A DNA stretch of 64,000 nucleotides from SAR202 cluster bacterium (GCA_008373205.1 RQOS01000060.1:47936-111935), one strand, 5' to 3'; numbered from the stretch's first letter, positions 52,418-61,775 are shown. Numbers and translations: made by a program. The notes: generated by a model from the sequence alone, not told the origin.

Positions 52418-52561
52418 ATGGAAGCTTATTGCATGAAATGCAAGGGGAAACAGACAATGTCTAATCCTCAGGAAATAACTATGAAAAATGGTAGGCCTGC
52501 TACACAAGGCGTATGCCCAGTTTGTGGAACTAAAATGTTCAAGATTGGTAAAGCATCATAG
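52418..52561 (+). CDS. DUF5679 zinc-ribbon protein (47 aa)
   Basis: A 47-residue protein with two zinc knuckles, YCMKCKGK near the N-terminus and CPVCGTKMFKIGK near the C-terminus. The conserved middle KNGRPATQG is typical of the DUF5679 family, which is common in Chloroflexota. It is probably a small nucleic-acid- or ribosome-associated zinc protein; function not established. A strong GGAGG lies 5 nt before the ATG. Confidence 0.85.
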   Translation: MEAYCMKCKGKQTMSNPQEITMKNGRPATQGVCPVCGTKMFKIGKAS

Positions 52562-52593
52562 TTTAAATTTGTATATTTTATACAAAATATCAA

Positions 52594-52639
52594 AAACAAA
52601 ATTGCAAAAAAAACGGTTGTTTTTTTTGCAGTTTTGTTT
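52594..52639. terminator. Long A8/T8 hairpin, probable bidirectional terminator
   Basis: A near-perfect stem of 21 pairs (one G-U) with a GGTT loop (52615-52618). It contains eight A on the 5' side (52606-52613) and eight T on the 3' side (52620-52627). It lies 32 nt after the DUF5679 stop and 17 nt before the aldo/keto reductase ATG. The T-run inside the stem suits transcription termination; it would also hold the region upstream of the next gene's ribosome-binding site. Confidence 0.6.
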
Positions 52640-52656
52640 AAAACAGGATGTGAAAT

Positions 52657-53592
52657 ATGGAAAATAATACTTTCGGTAAAACTGGTTCCAATGTAAGTAA
52701 GCTAGGATTAGGCCTAGCTCAAGTTGGATTCCAACTAGGTTTTGATGGATTTAAGGAAGCAGATAGAATTTTAAATTTTAGCCTTGATAATGGAATAAAT
52801 TTTTTAGATACCGCTGCTATGTATATTGATAGTGAATCAATAGTGGGTAAATCAGTAGGACACAGAAGAGAAGAATATTTTTTAGCTACAAAAGCTGGAA
52901 CGGGTAGAACTACCTCTCCTGATTCTGAGTGGACTTATGAAAAGATTAAGACATCTGTTGAAAAAAGCTTAAAAAATTTGCAAACAGACGTTATAGATCT
53001 GGTTCAATTACACTCATGTGAAACTCATCTTTTGGAACAAGGTGATGTAATAAGAGCTTTACAGGATTGTAAAATAGAAGGTAAAACTAGATTTATTGGG
53101 TATTCAGGTGATAATGAAGCAGCAGATTGGGCTGTTAGATCAAACTTATTTGATACTTTGCAAACAAGTTACAGCTTATCTGACCAAAGAGCTCGAAGTA
53201 GAAATATTTTATCTGAAGCTAAAAACAGAAACCTTGGAGTTATTGCAAAAAGACCAATAGGTAATGCAGCTTTGTTAGGCGTAAGGAATCATAGAAATAA
53301 TTCAACTCATGAATCCTTTGGAAGCGCTTATGATGAATACTTTAAGAGAGTTTTAAAAATGTCAGATGAGTTAGATATCGATCTGAATAATATTGATACT
53401 ATAGAGCTATCTATGGCATTCTCTTTGTTAAGAGATGAAATACATGTTCTAATAATTGGTTCAAAAAATTCATCGCATGTTGAAGAAAATATTAAATTTA
53501 TGTCCCAAAAAATTGATAAATATAAAAATACTGTAAAAGAGTATGAAAAAATATTTGAAAAATTAGATGAAAATTGGAGACAATTAACTTAA
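52657..53592 (+). CDS. Aldo/keto reductase
   Basis: A 311-residue NADPH-dependent TIM-barrel reductase. The catalytic tetrad is visible: Asp in NFLDTAAMYID with the Tyr, Lys in FLATKAGTG and His in LVQLHSCETH. The C-terminal cofactor site VLIIGSKNSSHVEENI is present. AGGATG precedes the ATG. It runs into trpS with a 24-nt gap, so it may head the trp operon, though a link to tryptophan synthesis is not known. Confidence 0.9.
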   Translation: MENNTFGKTGSNVSKLGLGLAQVGFQLGFDGFKEADRILNFSLDNGINFLDTAAMYIDSESIVGKSVGHRREEYFLATKAGTGRTTSPDSEWTYEKIKTSVEKSLKNLQTDVIDLVQLHSCETHLLEQGDVIRALQDCKIEGKTRFIGYSGDNEAADWAVRSNLFDTLQTSYSLSDQRARSRNILSEAKNRNLGVIAKRPIGNAALLGVRNHRNNSTHESFGSAYDEYFKRVLKMSDELDIDLNNIDTIELSMAFSLLRDEIHVLIIGSKNSSHVEENIKFMSQKIDKYKNTVKEYEKIFEKLDENWRQLT

Positions 53593-53615
53593 TAGAAAAT
53601 TTTAATAAACTATTC

Positions 53616-54626
53616 ATGGAAAATAAAAAAAGAATACTTACTGGGATCAGACCTACTGGAGCCTTGCATTTAGGTCATTATGTTGGAGCTCTTCATAACT
53701 GGATTTCTTTACAAGAAGAGTATGACTGTAATTTCCTAATTGCTGACTATCAGGCTTTGGGAGATCATTTTAACGATATTGAACTAATAAAAAAATCTGT
53801 TATAGATGTAACTCTAGACTGGTTATCAGTAGGACTAGATCCAGAAAAATCTAATTTTGTTATTCAAAGCTATGTACCTGAACATGCTGAACTAAGCATG
53901 TTGTTATCTTTTGTAACTCCTTTGGGCATGCTTGAAAGAAACCCTACATTAAAAGGCGAATTAGATTCCTTGCCAATAGAAAGGCGGAGTGCTGGTTTCT
54001 TTAATTATCCAATAAGCCAAGTAGCAGATATTCTATTGCCAAGAGCTCATCTTGTCCCTGTAGGAGAGGATCAAGCTCCTCATCTAGAAATGTCTAGGGA
54101 AATTGCAAGAAAATTTAACAACATGTATGGATATGTTTTCCCTGAACCAGAAACTCTAATAGGAAAAGTGGGTAGACTTTCTGGTACTGATGGAAAAGGA
54201 AAAATGAGTAAAAGCCAAGGTAATGTAATTTTACTTTCCGATACAAAAGAAGCTGTTGAAAAGAAAGTTAGGAGTATGTACACAGATCCTAATAGAATTA
54301 GAGCTGATATACCAGGAAAGATTGAAGGGAACCCTGTTTTTCAATATTTAGATGCATTTACTGAAAATGATAAAAATGTAGATGACTTCAAGGAAAGGTA
54401 CAAAACAGGAAATATTGGAGATGTTGAAATAAAAAATTATTTATCAAATATTCTTAACGATTTTCTAGACCCAATAAGAGACAAAAGAGCTTACTTTGAA
54501 AAGAATATCAATCTTGTGGAAGAAGCATTAGATACTGGTGTAACAAATGCGAGAAACCTTGCCAATGAAACTATGCAACTAGTACGTGATAAAATGAAAA
54601 TCTCATCCTATAAGAAAGTTTGGTAG
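53616..54626 (+). CDS. trpS: Tryptophanyl-tRNA synthetase
   Basis: Class I synthetase of 336 residues with the HIGH-type motif TGIRPTGALHLGHYVGAL at the N-terminus and the KMSKS motif in GKGKMSKSQGN. The ATG at 53616 fits the family N-terminus; an upstream TTG at 53574 overlaps the aldo/keto reductase. It lies directly upstream of trpE (2 nt), so charging of tRNA-Trp and synthesis of Trp are in one transcript. Confidence 0.96.
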   Translation: MENKKRILTGIRPTGALHLGHYVGALHNWISLQEEYDCNFLIADYQALGDHFNDIELIKKSVIDVTLDWLSVGLDPEKSNFVIQSYVPEHAELSMLLSFVTPLGMLERNPTLKGELDSLPIERRSAGFFNYPISQVADILLPRAHLVPVGEDQAPHLEMSREIARKFNNMYGYVFPEPETLIGKVGRLSGTDGKGKMSKSQGNVILLSDTKEAVEKKVRSMYTDPNRIRADIPGKIEGNPVFQYLDAFTENDKNVDDFKERYKTGNIGDVEIKNYLSNILNDFLDPIRDKRAYFEKNINLVEEALDTGVTNARNLANETMQLVRDKMKISSYKKVW

Positions 54627-54628
54627 GA

Positions 54629-56110
54629 ATGCTAGATAGTCCAGAATATAATGATTTTGTAGAAAAATCAAAAGAATATAACCTTATTCCCGTATATCAA
54701 GAAATAAGAGCAGATCTTGAAACGCCTTTGTCGATTTATATCAAATTATCAGATAATAAATATTCTTTTTTATTGGAATCAATTACAGGTGGAGAGAATC
54801 TAGCCAGATACTCAATTATAGGAACAAATCCAAGAAAAGTAATAAAAACTGGAAAAAACCAAGATTATGGAGAAGTAGATCCATTAGAAATAGTAAAGGA
54901 TGAGATTAAGTGCTTTAAGGTACCAGAGTTAGAAGAATTACCCGTTTTTACAGGAGGTGCAGTAGGTTATTTATCTTATGAAACTATCTCATATTTTGAA
55001 AATACTGTTTCAAAAAAAGACAATTCAAACTTAGAAGTTCCAGAATCAATATTTCTTCTTACTGATTCTTTAGTTGTTTTTGATCATGTTAAGCAAACAA
55101 TTTTTATAATTCATTATGCAAGAATAAATCCTGATGATGAGCTTGAGAAAATATTTTTAGAATCTCAGAAAAAAATAAATGAAATTTACGAAAAAATAAA
55201 AAAACCTATTCCTAATGAATTCAACAATATCTCAAATATTAGTAACTCTAATAATAAATCTAATGGAGAATTGGTTGAAGAATATGAAAAAAATATGACT
55301 AAAGATGAATACAAAGCTGCAATAGAGAAATGTATTGAAAATATTTATTCCGGTGAAATAATTCAGGTTGTTTTCTCACAAAGGCTTACTAAAAAAACTA
55401 AAGCTTCTGCTATAGAAATATATAGATGCTTAAGAACAATTAATCCTTCTCCATATATGTTTTTGCTTAATTTAGATGAATTCCAAATACTAGGGGCTTC
55501 ACCTGAATTACTGGTCAAGTCATCTAATAAACAGCTTAGTGTACATCCTATAGCAGGAACAAGACCTAGAGGAGTTGACTCTGAAGAAGATGAAAAAATT
55601 GCTAATGAACTAATAAATGATGAAAAGGAACTCGCTGAACACCTTATGTTGCTAGATTTAGGGAGAAATGATGTTGGTAGAGTATCAATGCCTGGTTCAG
55701 TTAATGTAAATCAAAAGATGGAAATAGAAAAATACTCTCATATAATGCATATAGTATCCAATGTAACAGGAACTCTTAAAGATGAATTAGACGAATTTGA
55801 TGCTCTAAGAGCTGCGTTTCCCGCTGGAACAGTTAGTGGTGCACCAAAGGTTAGAGCTATGCAACTTATATCTGAGCTAGAACCTGAAAAAAGAGGACCT
55901 TATTCAGGAGGTGTAGGATATTTCTCATATAATGGGAATATGGATACATGTATTGCTATAAGAACTCTAGTCCTCAAAGATGAAACTGTTTATATACAAG
56001 CTGGTGGAGGAATAGTAGCTGATTCAAAAGTTGAAAATGAATATGAAGAAACTTTGAATAAAATGATGGCTTTGATTCGATCAGTTGATGAAGCAGAAAG
56101 AAATTTATAA
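54629..56110 (+). CDS. trpE: Anthranilate synthase component I
   Basis: Forms anthranilate from chorismate with TrpG. The 493-residue protein has the N-terminal feedback site ([17 protein letters not shown], the LLES motif that binds Trp), then [27 protein letters not shown] and the catalytic [16 protein letters not shown] and [18 protein letters not shown]. Feedback inhibition by Trp is therefore likely. The start ATG lies 2 nt after the trpS stop. The stop overlaps the trpG ATG. Confidence 0.96.
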   Translation: MLDSPEYNDFVEKSKEYNLIPVYQEIRADLETPLSIYIKLSDNKYSFLLESITGGENLARYSIIGTNPRKVIKTGKNQDYGEVDPLEIVKDEIKCFKVPELEELPVFTGGAVGYLSYETISYFENTVSKKDNSNLEVPESIFLLTDSLVVFDHVKQTIFIIHYARINPDDELEKIFLESQKKINEIYEKIKKPIPNEFNNISNISNSNNKSNGELVEEYEKNMTKDEYKAAIEKCIENIYSGEIIQVVFSQRLTKKTKASAIEIYRCLRTINPSPYMFLLNLDEFQILGASPELLVKSSNKQLSVHPIAGTRPRGVDSEEDEKIANELINDEKELAEHLMLLDLGRNDVGRVSMPGSVNVNQKMEIEKYSHIMHIVSNVTGTLKDELDEFDALRAAFPAGTVSGAPKVRAMQLISELEPEKRGPYSGGVGYFSYNGNMDTCIAIRTLVLKDETVYIQAGGGIVADSKVENEYEETLNKMMALIRSVDEAERNL

Positions 56111-56673
56111 TGATTATACTATTGGATAATTATGATTCTTTCACTTATAACTTGTATCAATTCCTAAGCGAATTAAATCAAGAAGTTTTAGTAATTAGAA
56201 ACGACAAGACGACTTCTGAAAAAATAGAAGAAAAAAAACCTACACATTTAGTTATTTCTCCAGGGCCATCTAACCCTGATAATGCAGGGATTTCTAAGGA
56301 AGCGATAGAATATTTTTCTAATAAAATTCCTGTTTTAGGAGTTTGTCTTGGTCATCAGTGTATAGCAAATACCTTTGGGGCAAACATAATTCAATCTAAA
56401 GAGATCATGCACGGAAAGATTTCATCTATATCTCATGATGAGAAAGGTATTTTCAAAAACATACCTAATCCTTTTAATGCTGTTAGATATCACTCACTTA
56501 TTATTGAAGAGAAAACTTTATCAAAGGACTTTGAAATTTCTGCTAGAAGTGAATCTGGGACAATTCAAGGCATAAGACACAAGTCATTATCCTTAGAGGG
56601 AGTTCAATTTCATCCAGAGTCAATTGAAACAGAAAATGGCAAAGAGTTACTAAGTAATTTCATAGGATTGTAA
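56110..56673 (+). CDS. trpG: Anthranilate synthase glutaminase component
   Basis: A class I glutamine amidotransferase of 187 residues. It has the start LLDNYDSFTYNLYQFL and VISPGPSNPDNAG. The catalytic Cys is in LGVCLGHQCI and the His-Glu pair in FHPESIETENG. It could also serve as PabA for folate. The trpE-G overlap is a single base. Confidence 0.96.
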   Translation: MIILLDNYDSFTYNLYQFLSELNQEVLVIRNDKTTSEKIEEKKPTHLVISPGPSNPDNAGISKEAIEYFSNKIPVLGVCLGHQCIANTFGANIIQSKEIMHGKISSISHDEKGIFKNIPNPFNAVRYHSLIIEEKTLSKDFEISARSESGTIQGIRHKSLSLEGVQFHPESIETENGKELLSNFIGL

Positions 56674-56674
56674 T

Positions 56675-57691
56675 ATGAATATTTTTGATTTAATTAATAA
56701 GGTTTATTCAAGAGAAAATTTATCTTATGAAGAATCTCAATATTGTATGAGAGAAATTATGTCAGGCAATATTTTACCCTCACAGTTTGGAGCATTAATG
56801 TCTGCATTGGCAATGAAAGAAGAGACTTCAACTGAATTAGCAGGAATGGCATCAATAATGAGAGAATATTCCTTAAAAATCAAATCAAAGGAAAATTCTA
56901 TAGACGTATGTGGTACTGGTGGCAGTGGATTGAAATGGTTAAATATATCAACTGCTTCAGCTATTATAGTATCCTCATTAGGAATTCCAGTTGCAAAACA
57001 TGGTAATAGAGCAATGTCTGGAAACTCAGGCTCTGCAGACGTTTTAGAAGAGCTAGGAGTAAAAATTCAGATTGATCCCCAAAAAGTAGAAGATTGTTTG
57101 CATGAGATTGATCTAGCATTTATTTTTGCTCAATCTTTTCATCCATCCATGAAATTTGCTGCTCCTCTAAGAAGAGAAATAGGTATTAGAACAATTTTCA
57201 ATTTTTTAGGGCCATTGACCAATCCAGCAGGAGTAAAAAAACAAATTATAGGAACACCCAATAGTATAGTTGCAAAAAAAATTGCAGAGGCCGCAAAAAT
57301 CCTAAATTCAGAAAGAATAATAACAATCAGTGGAGAATCTGGTGCTGATGAGATTGAGATAGATAATAAAACAAAGTTTTATGACTCAAAAAATGAATTT
57401 AAAGAAGAAATAATTAATTTTACAAAAGGATATGATTCAAAGTATCTGATAGTTAGTTCACCTAAAGAATCTGCAAAAAAAATAGTTGACTCTTTCAACT
57501 TAAAAAGTGTTAGTTCTGATGAAGAGAAAAAATCTGTTCTACATTCTATACTAATCAATTCTTCAATCGCTCTATATTTAAATGAAAGTAGTTCAGATTT
57601 AGATGAATGCTATCAAATTGCAGAAGAAAATGTATACAACGGTAAAGCCTTAAAAAAGCTAAATCAACTTATTGAAATAACTAATAAATAA
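56675..57691 (+). CDS. trpD: Anthranilate phosphoribosyltransferase
   Basis: A 338-residue enzyme that attaches phosphoribosyl pyrophosphate to anthranilate. It shows DVCGTGGSGLKWLNISTAS (phosphate binding), KHGNRAMSGNSGSADVLEELG and PLRREIGIRTIFNFLGPLTNP. It is the third gene of the trp run, 1 nt after trpG and 2 nt before trpC. Confidence 0.95.
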   Translation: MNIFDLINKVYSRENLSYEESQYCMREIMSGNILPSQFGALMSALAMKEETSTELAGMASIMREYSLKIKSKENSIDVCGTGGSGLKWLNISTASAIIVSSLGIPVAKHGNRAMSGNSGSADVLEELGVKIQIDPQKVEDCLHEIDLAFIFAQSFHPSMKFAAPLRREIGIRTIFNFLGPLTNPAGVKKQIIGTPNSIVAKKIAEAAKILNSERIITISGESGADEIEIDNKTKFYDSKNEFKEEIINFTKGYDSKYLIVSSPKESAKKIVDSFNLKSVSSDEEKKSVLHSILINSSIALYLNESSSDLDECYQIAEENVYNGKALKKLNQLIEITNK

Positions 57692-57693
57692 AT

Positions 57694-58482
57694 ATGGGTA
57701 TATTAGAAGAAATAGTAAAGAAAAAAAAAGATCATGTTCGATTGAAAAAACAATCTTTATCGCTTGAAAAAATAATGCAATTGGATCCTAAATACTTCGA
57801 AATAAATAATTTGGAATCGATTTTGGGGGAAAAAAATATTCTTATTTCTGAAATGAAGAGAAAATCACCTTCTGGAGGAATACTCGATAAAGACTTAATA
57901 CCTAGTAATCAAGCTGATCTGTATATAAAATCTGGATCTGATGCCATTTCAGTATTAACTGAAAAAGACTATTTTTCAGGAAGTAATCAAGACCTAAGTG
58001 AAGTCTTGAAAATATCTAAACAAAAAAAAATACCAGTTTTACAGAAAGATTTTATTATTGATGAGTACCAAATATATGAAGCTAAGCAAATTGGAGCAGA
58101 TAGTATTTTATTAATCATTAGAATACTTAGCGATGAAAATTATATAAAATTCTATAATTTGGCTGAATCTTTAGGATTAAGTGTAATAGTAGAAATTCAT
58201 AATGAAGAAGAATTAGACTTAGCACTTAAAGCAGACATTAATATTTTAGGTATTAATAACAGAAATCTTGACACACTAAGTACTAACTTAGAAACTTTTG
58301 AAACATTATCTAGCATGGTACCTAAAGGGATATATAAAATTGCTGAGAGCGGAATAAGAAATTCAGAAGATGCCACTAGAATGATAAATTCAGGTGCCAA
58401 TGGATTACTGGTGGGAGAATCAATAATTAAATCAAAAAATATACAAGAAATTATTTCAGATATAGCTTCAAAAAATGTATAA
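57694..58482 (+). CDS. trpC: Indole-3-glycerol phosphate synthase
   Basis: A 262-residue TIM barrel. It has ISEMKRKSPSGGIL near residue 50 with the substrate-binding Lys, VLQKDFIIDEYQIYEAK with the catalytic Lys, LGINNRNLDTLSTN, and IAESGIRNSEDATRM with the catalytic Glu. It overlaps trpF by 8 nt. Confidence 0.95.
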   Translation: MGILEEIVKKKKDHVRLKKQSLSLEKIMQLDPKYFEINNLESILGEKNILISEMKRKSPSGGILDKDLIPSNQADLYIKSGSDAISVLTEKDYFSGSNQDLSEVLKISKQKKIPVLQKDFIIDEYQIYEAKQIGADSILLIIRILSDENYIKFYNLAESLGLSVIVEIHNEEELDLALKADINILGINNRNLDTLSTNLETFETLSSMVPKGIYKIAESGIRNSEDATRMINSGANGLLVGESIIKSKNIQEIISDIASKNV

Positions 58483-59131
58483 AAATAATCCTAAAATTAA
58501 AATTTGCGGAATAAAAGAAATTCGTACTGCCAAATTATTAGTTGATTTAGAAGTGGATTTTGTAGGTCTAAATTTTATTAATAATTCATCAAGATACTTA
58601 AATGAAAAAAATGCAAAGCATATATCAGATTACATAGATGATTACAGGAAATCAAAAAAATCTCAAATACAAAAGGTTGGTTTATTCTTAAATGAAAAAA
58701 TTGAGAAATTAAATCACTTAACTAAAATTTATAATTTAGATTTTGTTCAATTATGTGGGAATGAAGATATTGAATATATCTCTATGGTAGAAAAACCCGT
58801 AATAAAAGTAGTTCACATAAAGAAAAAAATGAATTTTGATGAGTTGAAAAATAATATCAAATCTTTTTTTTCAGTTTCAAAATATATTATCTTAGATACT
58901 TTCTCAAAATCTTCAGCAGGTGGAACTGGAGAAACCTTTGATTGGTCTGAATATAAAAAATTATTTAATAAAAATATATTTATTGCGGGTGGATTGAATC
59001 CAGATAATATAAAGGATTTCTCAAATTCATATTTACCTTGGGCAATAGATGTTTCTTCTGGAGTAGAATCAAATAAAGAAAAAGATCCTGAAAAGATAAA
59101 TCTATTTATTAAGAATAGTAAAATACATTAA
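58475..59131 (+). CDS. trpF: Phosphoribosylanthranilate isomerase
   Basis: A 218-residue TIM barrel with the start KIKICGIKEIRTAKLL containing the catalytic Cys, FVQLCGNED, LDTFSKSSAGGTGETFDW with the catalytic Asp, and IFIAGGLNPDNI. It is the last gene of the run; trpB and trpA are not in the window, so they lie elsewhere. The stop overlaps that of the convergent pentapeptide gene (TTAA). Confidence 0.93.
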   Translation: MYKNNPKIKICGIKEIRTAKLLVDLEVDFVGLNFINNSSRYLNEKNAKHISDYIDDYRKSKKSQIQKVGLFLNEKIEKLNHLTKIYNLDFVQLCGNEDIEYISMVEKPVIKVVHIKKKMNFDELKNNIKSFFSVSKYIILDTFSKSSAGGTGETFDWSEYKKLFNKNIFIAGGLNPDNIKDFSNSYLPWAIDVSSGVESNKEKDPEKINLFIKNSKIH

Positions 59132-59538
59132 TCTAACTTAAATCCTACAGGCCATCTAACTTTTTGTGTTTTTGTAAGATGAAAATTGCAGTTTTCTATT
59201 TTTGCATTGGTCAGCACGCATCTATATAGCCATGCATCTTCAAAATCTACATTAACACATATAGATCGAGATAAATTAGCTCGATATAAAGCTGCTTTTT
59301 TAAATTTAGACCCGGTGAAATCTACACTAAGAGCAGATATTTCTGATAAATCTGCATTAGAAAAATCACAATTTATAAATTTCGAATTATTCATTAATGA
59401 TTTTGAAAATCTCCAGCCAGAAAAATCTTGATTCTCAAAAAACATATTACTAAGATCAAATCTTTTATCTGGATTCTCTTTTATCCATTGATTTAAATAA
59501 TTTTTACCCAAATCAAGAATATTTTCTTCTTTATTCAT
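59128..59538 (-). CDS. Pentapeptide-repeat protein (short)
   Basis: A 136-residue protein with about eight pentapeptide units of the A(D/N)LxF type in residues 30-115 (for example FINCDFSNADLSEISALSVD, DFTGSKFKKAALYRANLS). These form a right-handed quadrilateral beta-helix. The short length is a single small coil. Some members mimic DNA or bind proteins; no function can be assigned here. It diverges from glnA. Confidence 0.75.
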   Translation of the reverse strand: MNKEENILDLGKNYLNQWIKENPDKRFDLSNMFFENQDFSGWRFSKSLMNNSKFINCDFSNADLSEISALSVDFTGSKFKKAALYRANLSRSICVNVDFEDAWLYRCVLTNAKIENCNFHLTKTQKVRWPVGFKLD

Positions 59539-59620
59539 CGTTTGTACTTTATTTACAGTTTTGTAACAAATAATAGTTATTATAGAATAACATTTAATAT
59601 TTTAAGACAGGAGTTTCTAA

Positions 59621-61054
59621 ATGGCTAATGAATCAAAAGAAGCACTAAAATTAATGCAGGACAATGGTTGTGATGTATTAGATATAAAATTTATTGATTT
59701 ACCAGGAGTGTGGCAACATGTTTCTGTTCCGATCAGCGAAGTAAATGATGGTCTGTTTGCTAATGGTACTGGATTTGATGGATCAAGTATTAGAGGATTT
59801 CAATCAATTGACGAATCAGACATGCTTCTAGTGCCCGATAAATCAACAGTAAAAATAGATCCATTTGTAGATGGACAAGTTACTGTAATTGCAGATATCA
59901 AAGATCCAGTAACTGGAGAATTTTACACAAAAGATCCAAGAAATGTTGCAAAAAAAGCTCAAGAATATTTGAAAAGTACTGGTGTTGGAGACTCATCATT
60001 TTGGGGACCTGAGGTTGAATTTTTCATATTTGATTCAGCTAGCTTTGACTATGGACCAAATCATGGATTCCATCATGTTGATTCAGATGAAGGTATTTGG
60101 AACTCCGGAGAAAGCCATATGTTAGATGGTATTACTCTTAATAAATCACACAGACCAAAACACAAAGGTGGATACTTCCCTGTTTCTCCTGTTGATACTC
60201 AACAAGATATAAGAAATGAAATGATAAGAATAATGCAAGATTCTTTTGATATAAAAGTTGAAAAGCAACATCACGAAGTAGCTACAGCTGGTCAAGGAGA
60301 AATTGATATAGTTTACAACACACTTTTAGAAACTGCTGATAATGTAATGGCTTACAAATATGTGGTAAAAAATGTTGCAAAAAGACACGGTAAAGTTGCC
60401 ACATTTATGCCTAAGCCTATTTTTGAAGATAATGGTACAGGAATGCATACCCATCAATCTATCTGGAAAGATGGCAAGCCTCTTTTTGCAGGAGATTTAT
60501 ATGGTGGATTCTCACAATTAGGGCTAAATTATACAGGTGGATTAATTAAGCATGGTAAAGCATTAATGGCATTAGCTGCTCCAACTACTAATTCTTATAA
60601 AAGACTTACTCCTGGATTTGAAGCTCCAACTATTCTTGCTCTATCAGCAAGAAATAGATCTGCAGCTTGTAGAGTGCCTATGTACTTTCAAAACCCTGCA
60701 GCAAAAAGAATTGAGTTTAGATCTGCGGATCCAACTTGTAACCCTTATTTGACTTTTTCTGCTATGTTATTAGCAGGTCTTGATGGAATAGAAAATGGTT
60801 ATGACCCTGGGGAACCCTTAGAGCAAGATTTGTTTGAACTTCCTCTTGAAGAACAGGCAAAACTACCTCAAGTTCCTTCAAGTCTTGAAGAAGCACTAAA
60901 TGCACTTGAAGAAGATCATGACTTTCTTCTGAAGGGCGGAGTTTTTACTGAAGATGTTATTCGATCTTGGATTGATTTCAAAAGAGAGAATGATGTTGAC
61001 CCAGTCAGACTAAGGCCTCATCCTTATGAGTTTTTCCTTTCTTTTGACGCTTAG
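59621..61054 (+). CDS. glnA: Glutamine synthetase type I
   Basis: Makes glutamine from glutamate, ammonia and ATP. The 477-residue protein has the GS core motifs FDGSSIRGFQSIDESDM, FWGPEVEFFIFD, GQGEIDIVYNTLLE, MPKPIFEDNGTGMHTHQSIW, KRLTPGFEAPTILALSARN and RIEFRSADPTCNPYLTFS. The C-terminus resembles the GSI-beta type. The residue that in E. coli is adenylylated (Tyr in NLYDLP) is Phe405 (DLFELP), so adenylylation control is not possible. AGGAG lies 8 nt before the ATG. It has no GlnB or other N-control gene adjacent. Confidence 0.97.
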   Translation: MANESKEALKLMQDNGCDVLDIKFIDLPGVWQHVSVPISEVNDGLFANGTGFDGSSIRGFQSIDESDMLLVPDKSTVKIDPFVDGQVTVIADIKDPVTGEFYTKDPRNVAKKAQEYLKSTGVGDSSFWGPEVEFFIFDSASFDYGPNHGFHHVDSDEGIWNSGESHMLDGITLNKSHRPKHKGGYFPVSPVDTQQDIRNEMIRIMQDSFDIKVEKQHHEVATAGQGEIDIVYNTLLETADNVMAYKYVVKNVAKRHGKVATFMPKPIFEDNGTGMHTHQSIWKDGKPLFAGDLYGGFSQLGLNYTGGLIKHGKALMALAAPTTNSYKRLTPGFEAPTILALSARNRSAACRVPMYFQNPAAKRIEFRSADPTCNPYLTFSAMLLAGLDGIENGYDPGEPLEQDLFELPLEEQAKLPQVPSSLEEALNALEEDHDFLLKGGVFTEDVIRSWIDFKRENDVDPVRLRPHPYEFFLSFDA

Positions 61055-61065
61055 TTGATTTTTTA

Positions 61066-61099
61066 TTGATGGTCTAAAATATCTTTTTTAGGCCATCAA
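61066..61099. terminator. Hairpin at convergent glnA/HAD gene ends
   Basis: A 14-bp stem with one G-U pair: TTGATGGTCTAAAA at 61066-61079 with TTTTAGGCCATCAA at 61086-61099, around a 6-nt loop. It begins 12 nt after the glnA stop and includes the stop codon of the convergent HAD gene. It could terminate or stabilise both transcripts. There is no long T-run after the stem. Confidence 0.5.
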
Positions 61100-61775
61100 G
61101 ATTAGTGATTTTTAGAGATTTATTGAAGTCTTTGTAATACCCAAACCTATCAATAAGTATTGGTGTAATCCCAACATTCTCAGCCCCCTTGATATCAGAT
61201 TCTATCTGGTCTCCAACTAAATATGAGTTAGTTACTTTAGCACCTGCTTTTTTTAAGCAATATTCAAAGATTTTTGGATCAGGTTTTTCAGATTTACTAT
61301 CATATGAAGTGATTATAAATTGTAAATGATTTTTAAGTTTTAAATTTTTAATCAATGACTCTCCTGAAATATCCATATTAGTAATTCCAGCACAAAAAAT
61401 ATTTTTTTGTTTTAAATAATCTAAATTATCATAAACATCAGAAAAGATTTTTAATTCATATTTTTCATTAGAAATTTCTTCCCAAATTTTCCAAGCCTTT
61501 TCTTTATCGATAAAAATCCCATTTTTCTCTAAAATTTTCATTTCATAGATAGAAAAAAAATTCTTAATTTCTTTTTTATCCATCAATCTAAGAGGTTTTA
61601 TTTTTTTTTGATATGTCATAAATTCATCAGCATCTTTATAGCCTTCGGTTATTTGGTTTTCAGTAAGGGTTATATTGTATTTAATTAGAATTTTTGTTTG
61701 AATTTTTTCTCTTTCAGGATAAAATCCTGCAAGTGTTCCATATATATCAAAAAATATAAATAAACTATTTTTCAT
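61074..61775 (-). CDS. HAD-superfamily hydrolase
   Basis: A protein of about 233 residues. It has motif I FFDIYGTLAG (the nucleophile Asp; the second Asp is replaced by Tyr, as in DxYGT of haloacid dehalogenase-like members), motif II around CAGITNMD, and motif III with the SEKPDPKIFEYCL Lys. Motif IV is YLVGDQIESDIKGAENVG. It probably acts as a phosphatase or dehalogenase on a small molecule. The ATG at 61775 gives the usual short N-terminus; starts further upstream overlap the neighbouring gene. It overlaps the end of the DUF2298 gene by 11 nt. Confidence 0.82.
   Translation of the reverse strand: MKNSLFIFFDIYGTLAGFYPEREKIQTKILIKYNITLTENQITEGYKDADEFMTYQKKIKPLRLMDKKEIKNFFSIYEMKILEKNGIFIDKEKAWKIWEEISNEKYELKIFSDVYDNLDYLKQKNIFCAGITNMDISGESLIKNLKLKNHLQFIITSYDSKSEKPDPKIFEYCLKKAGAKVTNSYLVGDQIESDIKGAENVGITPILIDRFGYYKDFNKSLKITNLDGLKKIF

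Noticed and set aside
53574-53615. TTG start for trpS overlapping the aldo/keto reductase
   Set aside because: Adds 14 residues not seen in the family; the ATG at 53616 directly precedes the conserved TGIRPTG motif.
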